Below, piece after piece: positions 41,697 to 52,387 of a DNA stretch of 64,000 nucleotides (its first letter is position 1; each line of letters starts with the position of its first letter). The position numbers and the translations under genes are program-made. The DNA lies in the NCBI GenBank assembly GCA_900545305.1, contig UQYD01000001.1, positions 107,345 to 171,344 on the forward strand, given 5' to 3'. The notes below the pieces were generated by a model. That model had not been told where the DNA came from and made no database searches. It saw only the letters and a list, made by a program, of their open reading frames with translations. The DNA comes from an uncultured Eubacterium sp. GTDB lineage: Bacteria > Bacillota > Clostridia > Lachnospirales > CAG-274.

Positions 41697-42761
41697 TTGT
41701 CGATTATATTAACACTATTGATACTTTGTATTATTGTAGTACTCCATGAATGGGGTCACTTTATAGTTGCAAAAAAAAGTGGTGTACTTGTTGAAGAATT
41801 TGCTGTTGGTATGGGGCCAAAGCTTTTTTCTGTGAAAAAAGGGGAAACAACGTATTCCCTCAGACTTATTCCTATTGGTGGTTACTGTAAAATGGCTGAT
41901 GAAGTGGAAGAAGGAAGCCAAAAGTTAGGTTTTAATCAAGTTGCACTTCCTAAAAGAATAGCTATTTCTTTTGCAGGTCCTTTTATGAACTTTGTTTTAG
42001 CTTTTTTGGCATTTGTTTTTATTACAATGTGTACAGGATATTCTACAGTAAATGTTACATCTGTTGTTGAAAACACACCGGCCTATAATGCTGGTATAAA
42101 GGCAGGAGATAAAATCATAAACTATGCTGGACATAATATTCATACTCGTGATGAAATGGAATATTACAAGGCAAAGTATGGTGATGACTATGTTTCTGTA
42201 GTTGTTAAACGTAACGGTGAAAAAATAAATACAGAATTAGCTGCTCAAAAAACTGAAAAAGGCTATTCTTTAGGTCTTCAGTTGGACTACAAAGCACCGT
42301 TAATAAATGTAATGAACTATAATGGAGAAAATATTACAAAAGGTAGTGTTTTATCCTATTTTTCACAAGGCTATTGGGGTCTTGTATCAATGGTAAAAAT
42401 TATGGTTCTTAGTTTTGTTGATTTATTTACAGGCTCTGTTGCTGTTAGTGAATTGTCTGGACCAATAGGTGTAACAACTGCTGTTGGGTCAGTATATCAA
42501 GAGGCTGCAAGAGTTAGCATTTGGGCAGTAGTTTTGTCTATGCTTAATATGGTGGCACTTTTAAGTGTGAACCTTGGCATAATAAATTTATTTCCACTTC
42601 CAGCATTAGACGGAGGTAGAATTATAATTTATATTGTGGAACTTTTTGTAGGTAGAGAACTTCCAAAATCTGTTGAAGCTATGATACATGCAATAGGTTT
42701 TGTACTTATAATGGGACTTGGCGTAATAATAGCATTTAATGACATTTTAAAGTTAGTATAA
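41697..42761 (+). CDS. rseP: RseP-type site-2 membrane metalloprotease
   Basis: 354 residues. First helix carries the zinc motif VVLHEWGHFIVAKK (residues about 14-28); a PDZ domain (VVENTPAYNAGIKAGDKIINYAG) near 125-145; the LDG motif in NLFPLPALDGGRIIIY (about 300). Four membrane helices. Cleaves anti-sigma factors and signal-peptide remnants. Start TTG 41697, 5 nt after gaggtg. Confidence 0.95.
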   Translation: MSIILTLLILCIIVVLHEWGHFIVAKKSGVLVEEFAVGMGPKLFSVKKGETTYSLRLIPIGGYCKMADEVEEGSQKLGFNQVALPKRIAISFAGPFMNFVLAFLAFVFITMCTGYSTVNVTSVVENTPAYNAGIKAGDKIINYAGHNIHTRDEMEYYKAKYGDDYVSVVVKRNGEKINTELAAQKTEKGYSLGLQLDYKAPLINVMNYNGENITKGSVLSYFSQGYWGLVSMVKIMVLSFVDLFTGSVAVSELSGPIGVTTAVGSVYQEAARVSIWAVVLSMLNMVALLSVNLGIINLFPLPALDGGRIIIYIVELFVGRELPKSVEAMIHAIGFVLIMGLGVIIAFNDILKLV

Positions 42762-42773
42762 GGAGAAAATACT

Positions 42774-43832
42774 ATGGGCTATATTGAAAGAAGAAAAACA
42801 AGAGAAGTTAAAATTGGCAATGTTACTATAGGTGGAGATAATCCTATTGCTATTCAGTCTATGTGCAATACAAAGACATCAGATGTAAAAGCTACAGTTG
42901 CACAGATTTTGGCTCTTGAAAAGGCTGGTTGCGAAATTATAAGAGTTGCTGTTCCTGATATGGAGGCAGCTCTTGCCATTAAGGAAATAAAAAAGCAGAT
43001 ACATATTCCTCTTGTTGCAGATATTCACTTTGATTATAAGTTGGCTTTACAAGCTATAGAATCCGGTGTAGATAAGCTTAGAATTAATCCCGGTAATATT
43101 GGTGGCGAGGATAGAGTAAAGGCTGTTGTAATGGCTGCAAAGGAAAAGCATATTCCAATCAGAATTGGTGTAAATTCAGGTTCATTAGAAAAACATATAT
43201 TAGAAAAATATGGTTCAGTTACTCCTGAAGGTCTTGTTGAAAGTGCTATGGGACATGTTGCTATACTTGAAAAATATGATTTCCACGATATTGTAATATC
43301 TATTAAGGCATCAAATGTACCATTTACTTTAGAATGTTACAGACAGCTTTCTCAGAAAGTTGATTATCCTTTACATTTAGGTATTACAGAAAGTGGTACA
43401 AAATGGTCTGGTACTATTAAATCATCTGTAGGTATAGGTGCTATTTTGGCTATGGGTATAGGCGACACCATTAGAGTTTCACTTACTGGCGATACAACTG
43501 ATGAAGTAAAGGTTGCAAAACAGATTTTAAAATCTCTTGAACTTAGGAAGTTTGGTGTAGAGTTTGTTTCTTGCCCAACTTGTGGTAGAACACAGATTGA
43601 TTTAATAGGTCTTGCTGAAAAGGTAGAAAAGGCCTGTGAAAATGTAAATAAAGATATTAAGGTTGCCGTAATGGGCTGTGCTGTTAATGGTCCTGGAGAA
43701 GCTAGAGAGGCTGATATAGGTGTAGCAGGTGGCAAAGGCTATGGACTTATATTTAAGAAGGGCGAGATTTTAAGAAAATTGCCTGAAAGTGAACTTTTAG
43801 ATGCCTTAATTGAGGAAATTAATAAGTTATAA
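42774..43832 (+). CDS. ispG: 4-hydroxy-3-methylbut-2-enyl diphosphate synthase
   Basis: 352 residues, short bacterial form. TIM-barrel start RKTREVKIGNVTIGG, KLRINPGNIG, and the [4Fe-4S] ligands in VSCPTCGRTQIDL (Cys about 266 and 269) and MGCAVNGPGEA (about 301). Penultimate step of the MEP pathway; electrons may come from ferredoxin. RBS aaggag. Confidence 0.97.
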   Translation: MGYIERRKTREVKIGNVTIGGDNPIAIQSMCNTKTSDVKATVAQILALEKAGCEIIRVAVPDMEAALAIKEIKKQIHIPLVADIHFDYKLALQAIESGVDKLRINPGNIGGEDRVKAVVMAAKEKHIPIRIGVNSGSLEKHILEKYGSVTPEGLVESAMGHVAILEKYDFHDIVISIKASNVPFTLECYRQLSQKVDYPLHLGITESGTKWSGTIKSSVGIGAILAMGIGDTIRVSLTGDTTDEVKVAKQILKSLELRKFGVEFVSCPTCGRTQIDLIGLAEKVEKACENVNKDIKVAVMGCAVNGPGEAREADIGVAGGKGYGLIFKKGEILRKLPESELLDALIEEINKL

Positions 43833-43877
43833 TTTTTAAAGGAATACATTTATTATTGGGGAAAGGAGGTAAAAACG

Positions 43878-46800
43878 GTGGCAGAATGTTTGTTTGAAAA
43901 GGTATTTGATGGTCTGAAATTGTCAGCCAATGTAAAAACTGTGCTTAAAAATACATTGGTAGATAATTTGTCTATATCAACTAAAGGAAGAAAAATGATT
44001 GTAGATTTATCTTCTGACATATTTATTGATGAAAATTGTATTGTAGACTTTAGGGAAGACCTGGCAGATGCTTTTCCGGATTTAAACACAATAGATATTA
44101 ATTTAAAATATCCAATGCCTGATAAAACACCCCACGAAAAATTGGAATACTACTGGCCAAAGATTGTAGATGCAGTTAATGTTGCTAGTAGTTGTTGTGG
44201 GGCATATTTGAATAATTCAAAATGGAAATTAGAAGATGACAGCATTATTGTTGACGTAGTTCAAGGTGCTGTCTTTCTTATGAAATATAAGAAGATTGAT
44301 AAATTAATAGAAGATTTAATTAATAGCAGACTTGATATACAGATGCCAGTTAGATTTAGGGAAGTTCCCGATATAGAGTTTGCCGAAAAGTGCGAAAAGG
44401 CAACGGAATTTTATACTAATATGGCTATGAAATATGTTGGGGCTAATGCTGAAAAGACTGAAGAAGAAAAGAAAGCAGAAATTCCGGAAAATTCTATTGG
44501 TACAGTAGCACCAAGACCGAAGCCTGTAGTTGATGACAATAAATTTCAAAAACGTAAAAATACCGGTAAATGGTCTGTTAATACAGATAAAATTACAGAA
44601 AAAACTCTTACAGTATCTGAAGCCTTGGAAAAGGGTGGAGAGGTTTATGTTGAGGGTTATATTTTTGCTCAAGAGGATAATGTTGTCACTAAAAATGGCA
44701 AGGTAATTGTAAAATTCTATGTTACAGATAAAAATGATTCCTTTACAGTAAAATTCTTTACAACTCCGGAAGACTATGACGAAATATTTAAAAATATAAT
44801 ATCTCTTAAAAAGGGAACAGGCTATATTAGGATGTTTGGAAAGCTTGAAGAAGACTCTTACGAAAATAGTGAAATGGTTTTAAGACCTAAAACTCTTAAT
44901 GCAGCAAATCCTCCAAAAGTAAGAGAAGATACAGCTCCGGAAAAAAGAGTTGAACTCCATCTTCATACAAATATGAGTATGATGGATGCTATTACTCCAG
45001 TAGAAACTTATGTAAACAGAGCTAAGTACTGGGGTCATAAGGCAATAGGTATTACTGACCATGGCGTTGTACAGGCGTTCCCTGATGCACAGGGTATTGC
45101 TGACAAAACTGGGGTTAAGGTTCTCTATGGCTGTGAAGGCTATATGGTAAACGATATGGGTGATGTTGTTACCAATGCCAAAAGCCAAAGTCTTGATGAT
45201 ACCTATGTAGTTTTTGACTTGGAAACTACCGGTCTTAGAAAAGCTGTAGATAAAATAATAGAAATCGGTGCTGTAAAAGTAAAAGAGGGAAAAATAATAG
45301 ATAGATATTCTACTTTTATTAATCCTTGCAGAGAACTTGATGAAAAAATAGTAAAACTTACTAAAATAACTGACGATATGGTAAAAGATGCACCATTGGA
45401 AGATGAAAAACTTCCGGATTTTATTGAATGGTGTGGAGATAGTGTTCTTGTTGCCCACAATGCAGGCTTTGACGTTGGTTTTGTTCGTCAATGGGCAGTA
45501 AATCATGGTCAACAGATAGAAAATACCATTATTGATACAGTAGAATTAGGAAAAACTCTTATTCCGGATTTGAATAATTATAAGTTGGATACTCTCTGTT
45601 CTAAGCTGGGTGTTTCGCTTGAAAATCATCATAGAGCTGTTGAAGATGCCGAAGCTACAGCAGAATTGTTCTTGAAAATGCTCGTTATGTTAAAGGAACA
45701 AAATATAACATCATTAGATGATATTAACGAATTAGCATCAAAGAACATTGATAAGAGAAAAATTAAAAAATATTATCATATCATAATCTATGCTGTAAAC
45801 CAAAAGGGTTTGTATAACCTATATAAATTGGTTTCAGAATCAAACCTTAAATATTATTTGCGTAGACCTAAGATACCTAAATCAGAACTTATAAAGTATA
45901 GAGAGGGGCTTATTTTTGGCTCAGCTTGTGAAGCCGGAGATTTATATACAGCAGTATATGAACAGTGGCCGGAAGATGATTTAAAGAAAATAGTTGATTT
46001 TTATGACTATTTGGAAATTCAGCCTTTGGGCAACAATTTCTATATGATTAATAATCAGTCTAAAAGTGGTAAGAGCGTAGAAAGTGTTGACAAGTTAATT
46101 GAAATAAATAAGAAAATTGTAGAATTAGGCGATACCTATGGTAAGCCGGTTGTAGCCACTTGTGATACACATTTTATTGACCCGGAAGATGAAGTGTTCA
46201 GAAGAATAGTTCAAACAGGGGAAGGTTTCAAAGATGTAGATAATCAAGCACCTTTGTTTTATAGAACAACTGATGAAATGCTTAAGGAATTTGAGTACTT
46301 GGGAAAAGAAAAGGCTTATGAAGTTGTTGTTACCAACACAAATAAAATAGCCGATATGATGGAACATATTGAACCTGTTCCAAAGGAAACTTTCCCTCCA
46401 CATATGGAAAATGCCAATGAAGATTTTGAAAGAATTTCTATGGAAACGGCAGAGTCTATATATGGTTCTCCACTTCCGGAAGTTGTAGAAAAAAGATTAA
46501 GACGAGAGCTTGATTCAATTATTGGTAATGGTTATGCCGTACTTTATATGATTGCCCAAAAACTTGTAAAGGATTCTAATGACCATGGATATATAGTTGG
46601 TTCAAGAGGTTCTGTAGGTTCTTCATTTGCAGCTACAATGGCAGGTATTACAGAGGTTAATCCTTTAGAGCCACATTATATTTGTCCTAAGTGTAAATAT
46701 TCTGAATTTGATTCAGAAGAAACAAGAGCTGTTGCCGGTACTTCCGGTTTTGACTTGCCAGATAAGAATTGTCCTGTTTGTGGAACTCCTTTAAGCAAAG

Positions 46801-48311
46801 AAGGTCAGGCTATACCGTTTGAAACTTTCTTAGGCTTTAATGGTGATAAAGAACCGGATATTGACCTTAACTTCTCCGGTGAAGACCAGTCAAGAGCTCA
46901 TAAGTATTGTGAAACTCTTTTCGGTAAGGGTTTCGTATTTAAGGCCGGTACAATTTCTACATTACAGGAAAAAACAGTTTATGGCTATATTGCAAAATAT
47001 TGTGAAGGTCATAATGGCTGTTATATAAAAAGTTCTGAAAAGAAAAGATTGGCTATGGGCTGCTTAGGTGTTAAGCGTTCAACGGGTCAGCATCCGGGTG
47101 GTCTTATGGTTGTTCCTAGTGATAACGATATATTGAACTTTACACCGGTTCAGCATCCGGCAGATAAATTTGATTCAGATACTATTACAACTCACTTTGA
47201 CTACCATAGAATTAGTGGTCGACTTTTAAAACTTGATATGCTCGGTCATGATGTGCCTACAATATTGAGAATGTATAAAGATATTACAGGTGTTGACCCA
47301 CTAGATGTACCTCTTGACGACAAAGCTACTTACAGCTTGTTTACTTCTCCAGAGGCATTAGGTATTAACCTTGATGAAATAGGTTGTGAAACCGGTACTT
47401 TAGGCTTGCCTGAAATGGGTACAAAATTCGTTCGTGGTATGCTTATGGAAACAAAGCCTAGTACATTTGGTGAACTTGTCAGAATTTCAGGTCTTTCTCA
47501 TGGTACAGACGTTTGGAATGGTAATGCCAGTGAATTAATTGCTCAAGGTATATGTACTCTTAAAGATGTTATTGCAACTCGTGATGACATTATGACTTAT
47601 TTAATTCAAAAAGGTGTAGAAAACTTTACAGCCTTTACTATAATGGAAAAGGTAAGAAAGGGTAAGGGTCTTTCAGCTGACCACGAACAGATAATGAGAG
47701 AAGCCGGTGTTCCGGACTGGTATATTGATAGTTGTAAAAAAATTAAATACCTTTTCCCTAAGGGACACGCAGTAGCTTATGTTACAAATACTGTTAGAAT
47801 AGGTTATTATAAAATACACTATCCTTATGCTTTCTATGCAGCACAATTTTCTGTAAAATATGACCAGTTTGATTATGATTTAATGTGTCATGGTATGGAT
47901 AAATTAAAGGCAAAACTTCTCGAAGTTGAAAAATTAGGTAAAGAAGCCGAAAAGAAAGACCAGGATATGACACCTAATATGGAAATGGTTTATGAACTTT
48001 ACTTGAGAGGTTTAAAGTTTGCTCCAATAGACCTTTATGAATCCAGAGCAACTCATTTTAAAGTAATTGAAGTTGATGGTGAACAAAGACTTTTACCACC
48101 TTTCTGTACTCTACAGGGATTTGGTGAAACAGCTGCCAGAGATTTAATAAGAGCTAGAGAAGAAGTTGCAAAGACAAATGAAACCGGAAAATTTGAAACT
48201 ATAGAAGAACTTCAAAAATTATCTGGTTTAGGTAAAAAGAATATTGAATTATTAAAACAAAATGGTGTTTTGGACGGTTTAAGAGAAACTGACCAGCTTA
48301 CATTGTTTTAA
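43878..48311 (+). CDS. polC: DNA polymerase III alpha subunit, PolC type
   Basis: 1477 residues, the replicative polymerase of low-GC Gram-positives. N-terminal domain, OB fold (about 220-330), PHP domain starting RVELHLHTNMSMMDAITPV (about 355), inserted DEDDh proofreading exonuclease starting YVVFDLETTGL (about 443) with HHRAVEDAEAT, zinc cysteines CPKCKY and CPVCGTPL, catalytic acidic block EPDIDLNFSGE (about 992), and a C-terminal helix-hairpin-helix (LSGLGKKNIELLKQNGVLDGL). GTG start with ggaggt 7 nt ahead. Conserved cdsA-dxr-rseP-ispG-polC order. Confidence 0.97.
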   Translation: MAECLFEKVFDGLKLSANVKTVLKNTLVDNLSISTKGRKMIVDLSSDIFIDENCIVDFREDLADAFPDLNTIDINLKYPMPDKTPHEKLEYYWPKIVDAVNVASSCCGAYLNNSKWKLEDDSIIVDVVQGAVFLMKYKKIDKLIEDLINSRLDIQMPVRFREVPDIEFAEKCEKATEFYTNMAMKYVGANAEKTEEEKKAEIPENSIGTVAPRPKPVVDDNKFQKRKNTGKWSVNTDKITEKTLTVSEALEKGGEVYVEGYIFAQEDNVVTKNGKVIVKFYVTDKNDSFTVKFFTTPEDYDEIFKNIISLKKGTGYIRMFGKLEEDSYENSEMVLRPKTLNAANPPKVREDTAPEKRVELHLHTNMSMMDAITPVETYVNRAKYWGHKAIGITDHGVVQAFPDAQGIADKTGVKVLYGCEGYMVNDMGDVVTNAKSQSLDDTYVVFDLETTGLRKAVDKIIEIGAVKVKEGKIIDRYSTFINPCRELDEKIVKLTKITDDMVKDAPLEDEKLPDFIEWCGDSVLVAHNAGFDVGFVRQWAVNHGQQIENTIIDTVELGKTLIPDLNNYKLDTLCSKLGVSLENHHRAVEDAEATAELFLKMLVMLKEQNITSLDDINELASKNIDKRKIKKYYHIIIYAVNQKGLYNLYKLVSESNLKYYLRRPKIPKSELIKYREGLIFGSACEAGDLYTAVYEQWPEDDLKKIVDFYDYLEIQPLGNNFYMINNQSKSGKSVESVDKLIEINKKIVELGDTYGKPVVATCDTHFIDPEDEVFRRIVQTGEGFKDVDNQAPLFYRTTDEMLKEFEYLGKEKAYEVVVTNTNKIADMMEHIEPVPKETFPPHMENANEDFERISMETAESIYGSPLPEVVEKRLRRELDSIIGNGYAVLYMIAQKLVKDSNDHGYIVGSRGSVGSSFAATMAGITEVNPLEPHYICPKCKYSEFDSEETRAVAGTSGFDLPDKNCPVCGTPLSKEGQAIPFETFLGFNGDKEPDIDLNFSGEDQSRAHKYCETLFGKGFVFKAGTISTLQEKTVYGYIAKYCEGHNGCYIKSSEKKRLAMGCLGVKRSTGQHPGGLMVVPSDNDILNFTPVQHPADKFDSDTITTHFDYHRISGRLLKLDMLGHDVPTILRMYKDITGVDPLDVPLDDKATYSLFTSPEALGINLDEIGCETGTLGLPEMGTKFVRGMLMETKPSTFGELVRISGLSHGTDVWNGNASELIAQGICTLKDVIATRDDIMTYLIQKGVENFTAFTIMEKVRKGKGLSADHEQIMREAGVPDWYIDSCKKIKYLFPKGHAVAYVTNTVRIGYYKIHYPYAFYAAQFSVKYDQFDYDLMCHGMDKLKAKLLEVEKLGKEAEKKDQDMTPNMEMVYELYLRGLKFAPIDLYESRATHFKVIEVDGEQRLLPPFCTLQGFGETAARDLIRAREEVAKTNETGKFETIEELQKLSGLGKKNIELLKQNGVLDGLRETDQLTLF

Positions 48312-48317
48312 ATTTTG

Positions 48318-48344
48318 CCCTGTGAATTTCACAGGGTATTTTTT
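48318..48344 (+). terminator. terminator after polC
   Basis: ccctgtga (48318-48325) pairs with tcacaggg (48329-48336) around an ATT loop; T-run to 48344. Confidence 0.93.
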
Positions 48345-48378
48345 AGTTATGTATATACATTAATTATTGAAAAGGCTG

Positions 48379-48407
48379 TTGACATATGGTATTATATTAA
48401 TGTTAAT
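48379..48407 (+). promoter_or_regulatory. tsaE operon promoter
   Basis: Perfect -35 TTGACA (48379-48384), 17-nt spacer, weak -10 GTTAAT (48402-48407). Confidence 0.5.
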
Positions 48408-48424
48408 GATTGCGAGGTAAAACT

Positions 48425-48847
48425 ATGATAAAAGAAGTTTATTCCGAAAAAGAAACTAGAGATTTTGCCTATGAAATGGCACAAAAAGCAGAGGTAGGTC
48501 AGGTATATTGTCTTGACGGCGATTTAGGTGTTGGAAAGACAGTATTTACAAAAGGTTTTGCAGAGGGTCTTGGTATTGATGACGATATTACAAGTCCCAC
48601 TTTTACTATTGTAAATGAATATCATTCTGGTAGAATACCATTTTATCACTTTGATGTTTACAGAATAGGCGATGAAGATGAAATGTTTGATATAGGCTTT
48701 GATGAATATGTTGACGGCGATGGGGTTTGCCTTATTGAATGGGCAGAACTTATAAAGGGTATTATACCTGAAAATGCAGTGTCAATTAAAATTACTAAGG
48801 ATTTATCAAAAGGTCTTGACTATAGAAAAATTGAGGTGGAAGAATGA
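48425..48847 (+). CDS. tsaE: tRNA t6A synthesis ATPase TsaE
   Basis: 140 residues. P-loop LDGDLGVGKTVFTKGFAEGLG, TSPTFTIVNEY switch and FYHFDVYRIGDEDEM, LIEWAE. Supports TsaB-TsaD in threonylcarbamoylation of ANN-decoding tRNAs. ATG 48425 after gaggt; the longer frame start is not supported. Overlaps tsaB by ATGA. Confidence 0.95.
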   Translation: MIKEVYSEKETRDFAYEMAQKAEVGQVYCLDGDLGVGKTVFTKGFAEGLGIDDDITSPTFTIVNEYHSGRIPFYHFDVYRIGDEDEMFDIGFDEYVDGDGVCLIEWAELIKGIIPENAVSIKITKDLSKGLDYRKIEVEE

Positions 48848-49545
48848 AAATTTTAGCACTTGATACAACAGGATTAGTTGCAAGCGTAGCACTTGTAGAT
48901 GAAAATAAAACAATAGCTGAATTTACTACTAATTATAAAAAAACTCATTCACAGACTATTATGCCTATGGTTGAAAATCTTAAAAATATGGTGGATTTGG
49001 ATTTAAGTACAATAGATTATATAGCTTGTGCTTGTGGTCCAGGTTCATTTACTGGACTTAGAATTGGTGCAGCTACAGCCAAGGGTCTTGCTCATGGCTT
49101 AGATATACCTGTTATTCCAGTACCTACACTTGATGCCTTAGCATATAATATGTTTGGAACCAATAAACTTGTTGTACCTATTATGGACGCAAGAAGAAAT
49201 CAGGTTTATTCTGCCCTCTACTATTGTGGAGAAAAACTTGAAAGAGTATCTGACTATATGGCACAGGATATTGATGAAGTTATTTCACAGGTTCTTGAAA
49301 TAGATGAAAACGCTGTATTTTTAGGCGATGGTGTGCCTGTATTTATGGATAAATTAAAGCAGTATGATACATTTACTTTAGCACCAGTATCAGCAAATAT
49401 GCAGAGAAGTGCTTGTGTAGGTGCTATTGCTTTAGAAATGACAGATAAGGCTGTTGAATGTAATAAGTTTGAAATTATGTATTTAAGAAAATCACAGGCA
49501 GAGCGTGAGCTGGAGGAGAAAAATGGAGCTTCAACCATTAAGTAG
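48844..49545 (+). CDS. tsaB: tRNA t6A scaffold protein TsaB
   Basis: 233 residues, ASKHA fold lacking the metal site of TsaD. ILALDTTGLVASVALV, HSQTIMPMV, ACACGPGSFTGLRIGAATAKGLAHGL and PIMDARRNQVYSALY are typical. Partner of TsaE and of TsaD, the latter not in this window. Overlaps rimI by 23 nt. Confidence 0.95.
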   Translation: MKILALDTTGLVASVALVDENKTIAEFTTNYKKTHSQTIMPMVENLKNMVDLDLSTIDYIACACGPGSFTGLRIGAATAKGLAHGLDIPVIPVPTLDALAYNMFGTNKLVVPIMDARRNQVYSALYYCGEKLERVSDYMAQDIDEVISQVLEIDENAVFLGDGVPVFMDKLKQYDTFTLAPVSANMQRSACVGAIALEMTDKAVECNKFEIMYLRKSQAERELEEKNGASTIK

Positions 49546-49990
49546 AGAACATATTGACGGTATTATGGAAATAGAAAATGATAGTTTTTCTATTCCTTGG
49601 AGCCGAGGTTCTATGGAAAAAGAACTTGAAAATAAATTAGCAATATATATTGTAGCTATGGAAGATAACAAAGTCGTTGGCTATGCAGGTATGTGGCATG
49701 TTGTAACAGAGGGTCATATTACTAATATTGCTGTACATAAAGACTATAGAGGTAAGGGTGTAGGTCAGGCACTTGTAAAAGGACTTATTGATATAGCTAA
49801 GGAAAAGGAAATGATAGGTGTTACCCTTGAAGTAAGACCAAGTAACGAAACTGCTTTACATATTTACAAGAAATATGGCTTTAAATTAAGTGGAGTACGC
49901 AAGGAATACTATGATGATAACAAGGAAGATGCCTATATTATGTGGTGTTATCTTGTGCCTCCAGAAGAAATAGAGGGGGAGATTTTTTGA
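49523..49990 (+). CDS. rimI: ribosomal-protein-alanine N-acetyltransferase RimI
   Basis: 155 residues, GNAT fold. Acetyl-CoA motif A is HITNIAVHKDYRGKGVGQALV; LEVRPSNETALHIYKKYGFKLSGVRKEYYDDNKEDAYIMW is the RimI C-terminus. ATG 49523 follows ggaggag and lies inside tsaB. tsaE-tsaB-rimI is the standard Firmicutes order. Confidence 0.92.
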   Translation: MELQPLSREHIDGIMEIENDSFSIPWSRGSMEKELENKLAIYIVAMEDNKVVGYAGMWHVVTEGHITNIAVHKDYRGKGVGQALVKGLIDIAKEKEMIGVTLEVRPSNETALHIYKKYGFKLSGVRKEYYDDNKEDAYIMWCYLVPPEEIEGEIF

Positions 49991-52386
49991 TTACAGAATT
50001 AGATTATAGTGTTTTAAAACGTCATACAAATATTGAAGATTTAGGTGATGAAGTTAAAGCTTTAGACGATAATAGTCTTATTGGTCAATCAACAGGAGAA
50101 GAAGCACTTAAATTTGGTCTTAATGTAAAAAGCAAAGGCTACAATATTTATGTTGCCGGAGCAAATGGAAGTGGTAAAACTTCATTTGCTGAAAAATTTG
50201 CCAGAGAAATGGCAGCCAAAGAAAAAACTCCTGATGATATGTGTTATGTATATAACTTTGACAATCCTATTGTGCCAAAGGCTCTTTTCCTTCCTGCCGG
50301 TAAGGGTAAGGAACTTAAAGCTGATATGGCAGAATTAATAAATAGACTTACATATGAAATAACAAAAAGCTATAATGCTCTTGAATATCAGGAAGAAAAA
50401 GATAGAATAATGAAAAGCTATCAGAAGAAGAAAGATGAAGTTATAAATGGTCTTTCTGATAAGGCAAAGGAATATGGCTTTGGAGTAAAGCAAAATCCAG
50501 CAGGTGGTATATATTTTCTTCCTTTAGTCGATGGCAAGATGATAAATGAAGATGATTTTGAGGACTTAGATGATGAAACAAGAGAAAAAATTTCTTCTGG
50601 TTCTGAGGAAGTTCAGGAACTTGCTGCCAGTACAATGCGTAGCCTTAAAACTTTTGACAGCGATGCAAAAAATGAAGTTGAAAATGCAGATTACAATATT
50701 GCCTTAATGGTAGTTGGTCGTTTTATGAATAAACTTCAGAGCAAGTATGTAAACTGTGAGAACGTTATGAAGTATCTTGCTAGTGTTAAGGAAGATATAC
50801 TTGAAAATATTGATGAGTTTAATAATAGTGAGGATACAGAAAGTGATGACCCAATTACAAATATGGTGCCATGGCTTTCTAAAAAGGCTATTAATGATGA
50901 CTTTTTGGTTAAGTATGATATTAACGTAGTTGTAGACAACAGCAATTTACAAGGTGCACCGGTTATAACTAATTTCAATCCTAGCTATGTTAATTTAGTA
51001 GGTGAAATAGAATACGAAAACGAAAATGGTAACCTTATAACAGATTTTATGAAAATTAAATCTGGTTTAATGCACAAGGCAAATGGTGGTTATATTATTT
51101 TCCATGCTTCCGATATGGTAGGAAATGCCTTTGCATGGGATACCCTCAGAAAAATTCTTAAAACCGGTACAGTTACTATTGAACCATTGAAGGAATACCA
51201 GCTTGGTGGTATAACAGTATCTGCAATTCGCCCAGAAACTACAGAAGTAAATGTAAAGGTTATACTTGTTGGCAGTCTTTACTATTATGAAATGCTTAAG
51301 GAATATGATGACGATTTCAGTAAGCTTTTCAAGATGTGTGTTCTTTTTGATTATGAAATGGATTACAATAAAAAGAACATAGATTCTGTTGTTTCTTTTG
51401 TAAATAACTTTGTAAGCAAAGAAAACTTAAAGCCTATAGATAAAAATGCAATAAGACAGCTTGTAGAATATTCAACAAGAGTAGCTGAAAGACAGGATAA
51501 AATGACAACTCGTTTTGGTACTTTAGGTGATGTTCTTATTGAAGCCAATACTTGGGCGAATATGGATAACTTGGATACAATTAATGAAAAATGTGTTTTA
51601 AAGGCTATTAATAAGAGAATTGAAAGAGTGAATATCTATGCTGAAAAGTACATTGATATGATAAAAGAAAATGAAATTCTTATTGATACAACAGGAGAAA
51701 AAGTTGGCCAGATTAATGGTCTTTGTGTAATGGAAATGGACGATTACACTTTCGGTATGCCTACAAGAATTACTGCCAGCACATACACAGGAAAAGCCGG
51801 TATTGTAAATATTGAAAAAGAGGCTGAAATGAGTGGAAGTATTCACGATAAAGGTGTTCAGGTTTGTATTGGTTACCTTGGTGGTAAATATGCTCAAAAA
51901 TTCCCACTTACACTTAGCTGTCGAGTTTGTTTTGAACAGAGTTATAACGGTGTTGACGGAGATAGTGCGACATCAACAGAAACTTATTGCATACTCTCTA
52001 GTTTAAGTGGTTTACCTATAAGACAGGATTTAGCTGTAACAGGTAGTATGAACCAAAGAGGTGAAATACAGCCTATAGGTGGTGTAACATATAAAATAGA
52101 GGGTTTCTATAACATATGTAAAAACAAAGGCTTAACAGGTACACAGGGTGTCATTATCCCTAGAAGTAATATAAAGGATATGGTTCTCAGTGATGAAGTA
52201 GTGGAAAGTGTAAAGAATAAGCAATTCCACATTTATGCTATAGATAGTGTTGATGACGGTATAGAACTTCTTATGGGACAAAAGGCTGGTAAAGCCCTTG
52301 CAAGTGGAGGTTTCTCAAAAGATAGTGTTCATAGCAAGGTTTATAACAAGTTGAAAAATTACTATAAAATAAGTGTTCAAGAATAA
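49987..52386 (+). CDS. Lon-family ATP-dependent protease (YcbZ/LonH-like, AAA_32)
   Basis: 799 residues from TTG 49987, which overlaps the rimI stop (TTGA). Walker A VAGANGSGKTSF (about residue 57), a long helical insertion, HKANGGYIIFHASDMV (Walker B-like) and the Lon proteolytic domain with the Ser-Lys dyad: Ser in GVDGDSATSTE (about 660), Lys in GGVTYKIEGFYNIC (about 702). Lacks the Lon N-terminal substrate domain. Soluble; targets unknown. Confidence 0.9.
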   Translation: MITELDYSVLKRHTNIEDLGDEVKALDDNSLIGQSTGEEALKFGLNVKSKGYNIYVAGANGSGKTSFAEKFAREMAAKEKTPDDMCYVYNFDNPIVPKALFLPAGKGKELKADMAELINRLTYEITKSYNALEYQEEKDRIMKSYQKKKDEVINGLSDKAKEYGFGVKQNPAGGIYFLPLVDGKMINEDDFEDLDDETREKISSGSEEVQELAASTMRSLKTFDSDAKNEVENADYNIALMVVGRFMNKLQSKYVNCENVMKYLASVKEDILENIDEFNNSEDTESDDPITNMVPWLSKKAINDDFLVKYDINVVVDNSNLQGAPVITNFNPSYVNLVGEIEYENENGNLITDFMKIKSGLMHKANGGYIIFHASDMVGNAFAWDTLRKILKTGTVTIEPLKEYQLGGITVSAIRPETTEVNVKVILVGSLYYYEMLKEYDDDFSKLFKMCVLFDYEMDYNKKNIDSVVSFVNNFVSKENLKPIDKNAIRQLVEYSTRVAERQDKMTTRFGTLGDVLIEANTWANMDNLDTINEKCVLKAINKRIERVNIYAEKYIDMIKENEILIDTTGEKVGQINGLCVMEMDDYTFGMPTRITASTYTGKAGIVNIEKEAEMSGSIHDKGVQVCIGYLGGKYAQKFPLTLSCRVCFEQSYNGVDGDSATSTETYCILSSLSGLPIRQDLAVTGSMNQRGEIQPIGGVTYKIEGFYNICKNKGLTGTQGVIIPRSNIKDMVLSDEVVESVKNKQFHIYAIDSVDDGIELLMGQKAGKALASGGFSKDSVHSKVYNKLKNYYKISVQE

Positions 52387-52387
52387 T

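Noticed and set aside
44880..45512. 210-codon minus-strand ORF inside polC
   Set aside because: Lies opposite the exonuclease domain of polC; composition typical of an antisense frame.
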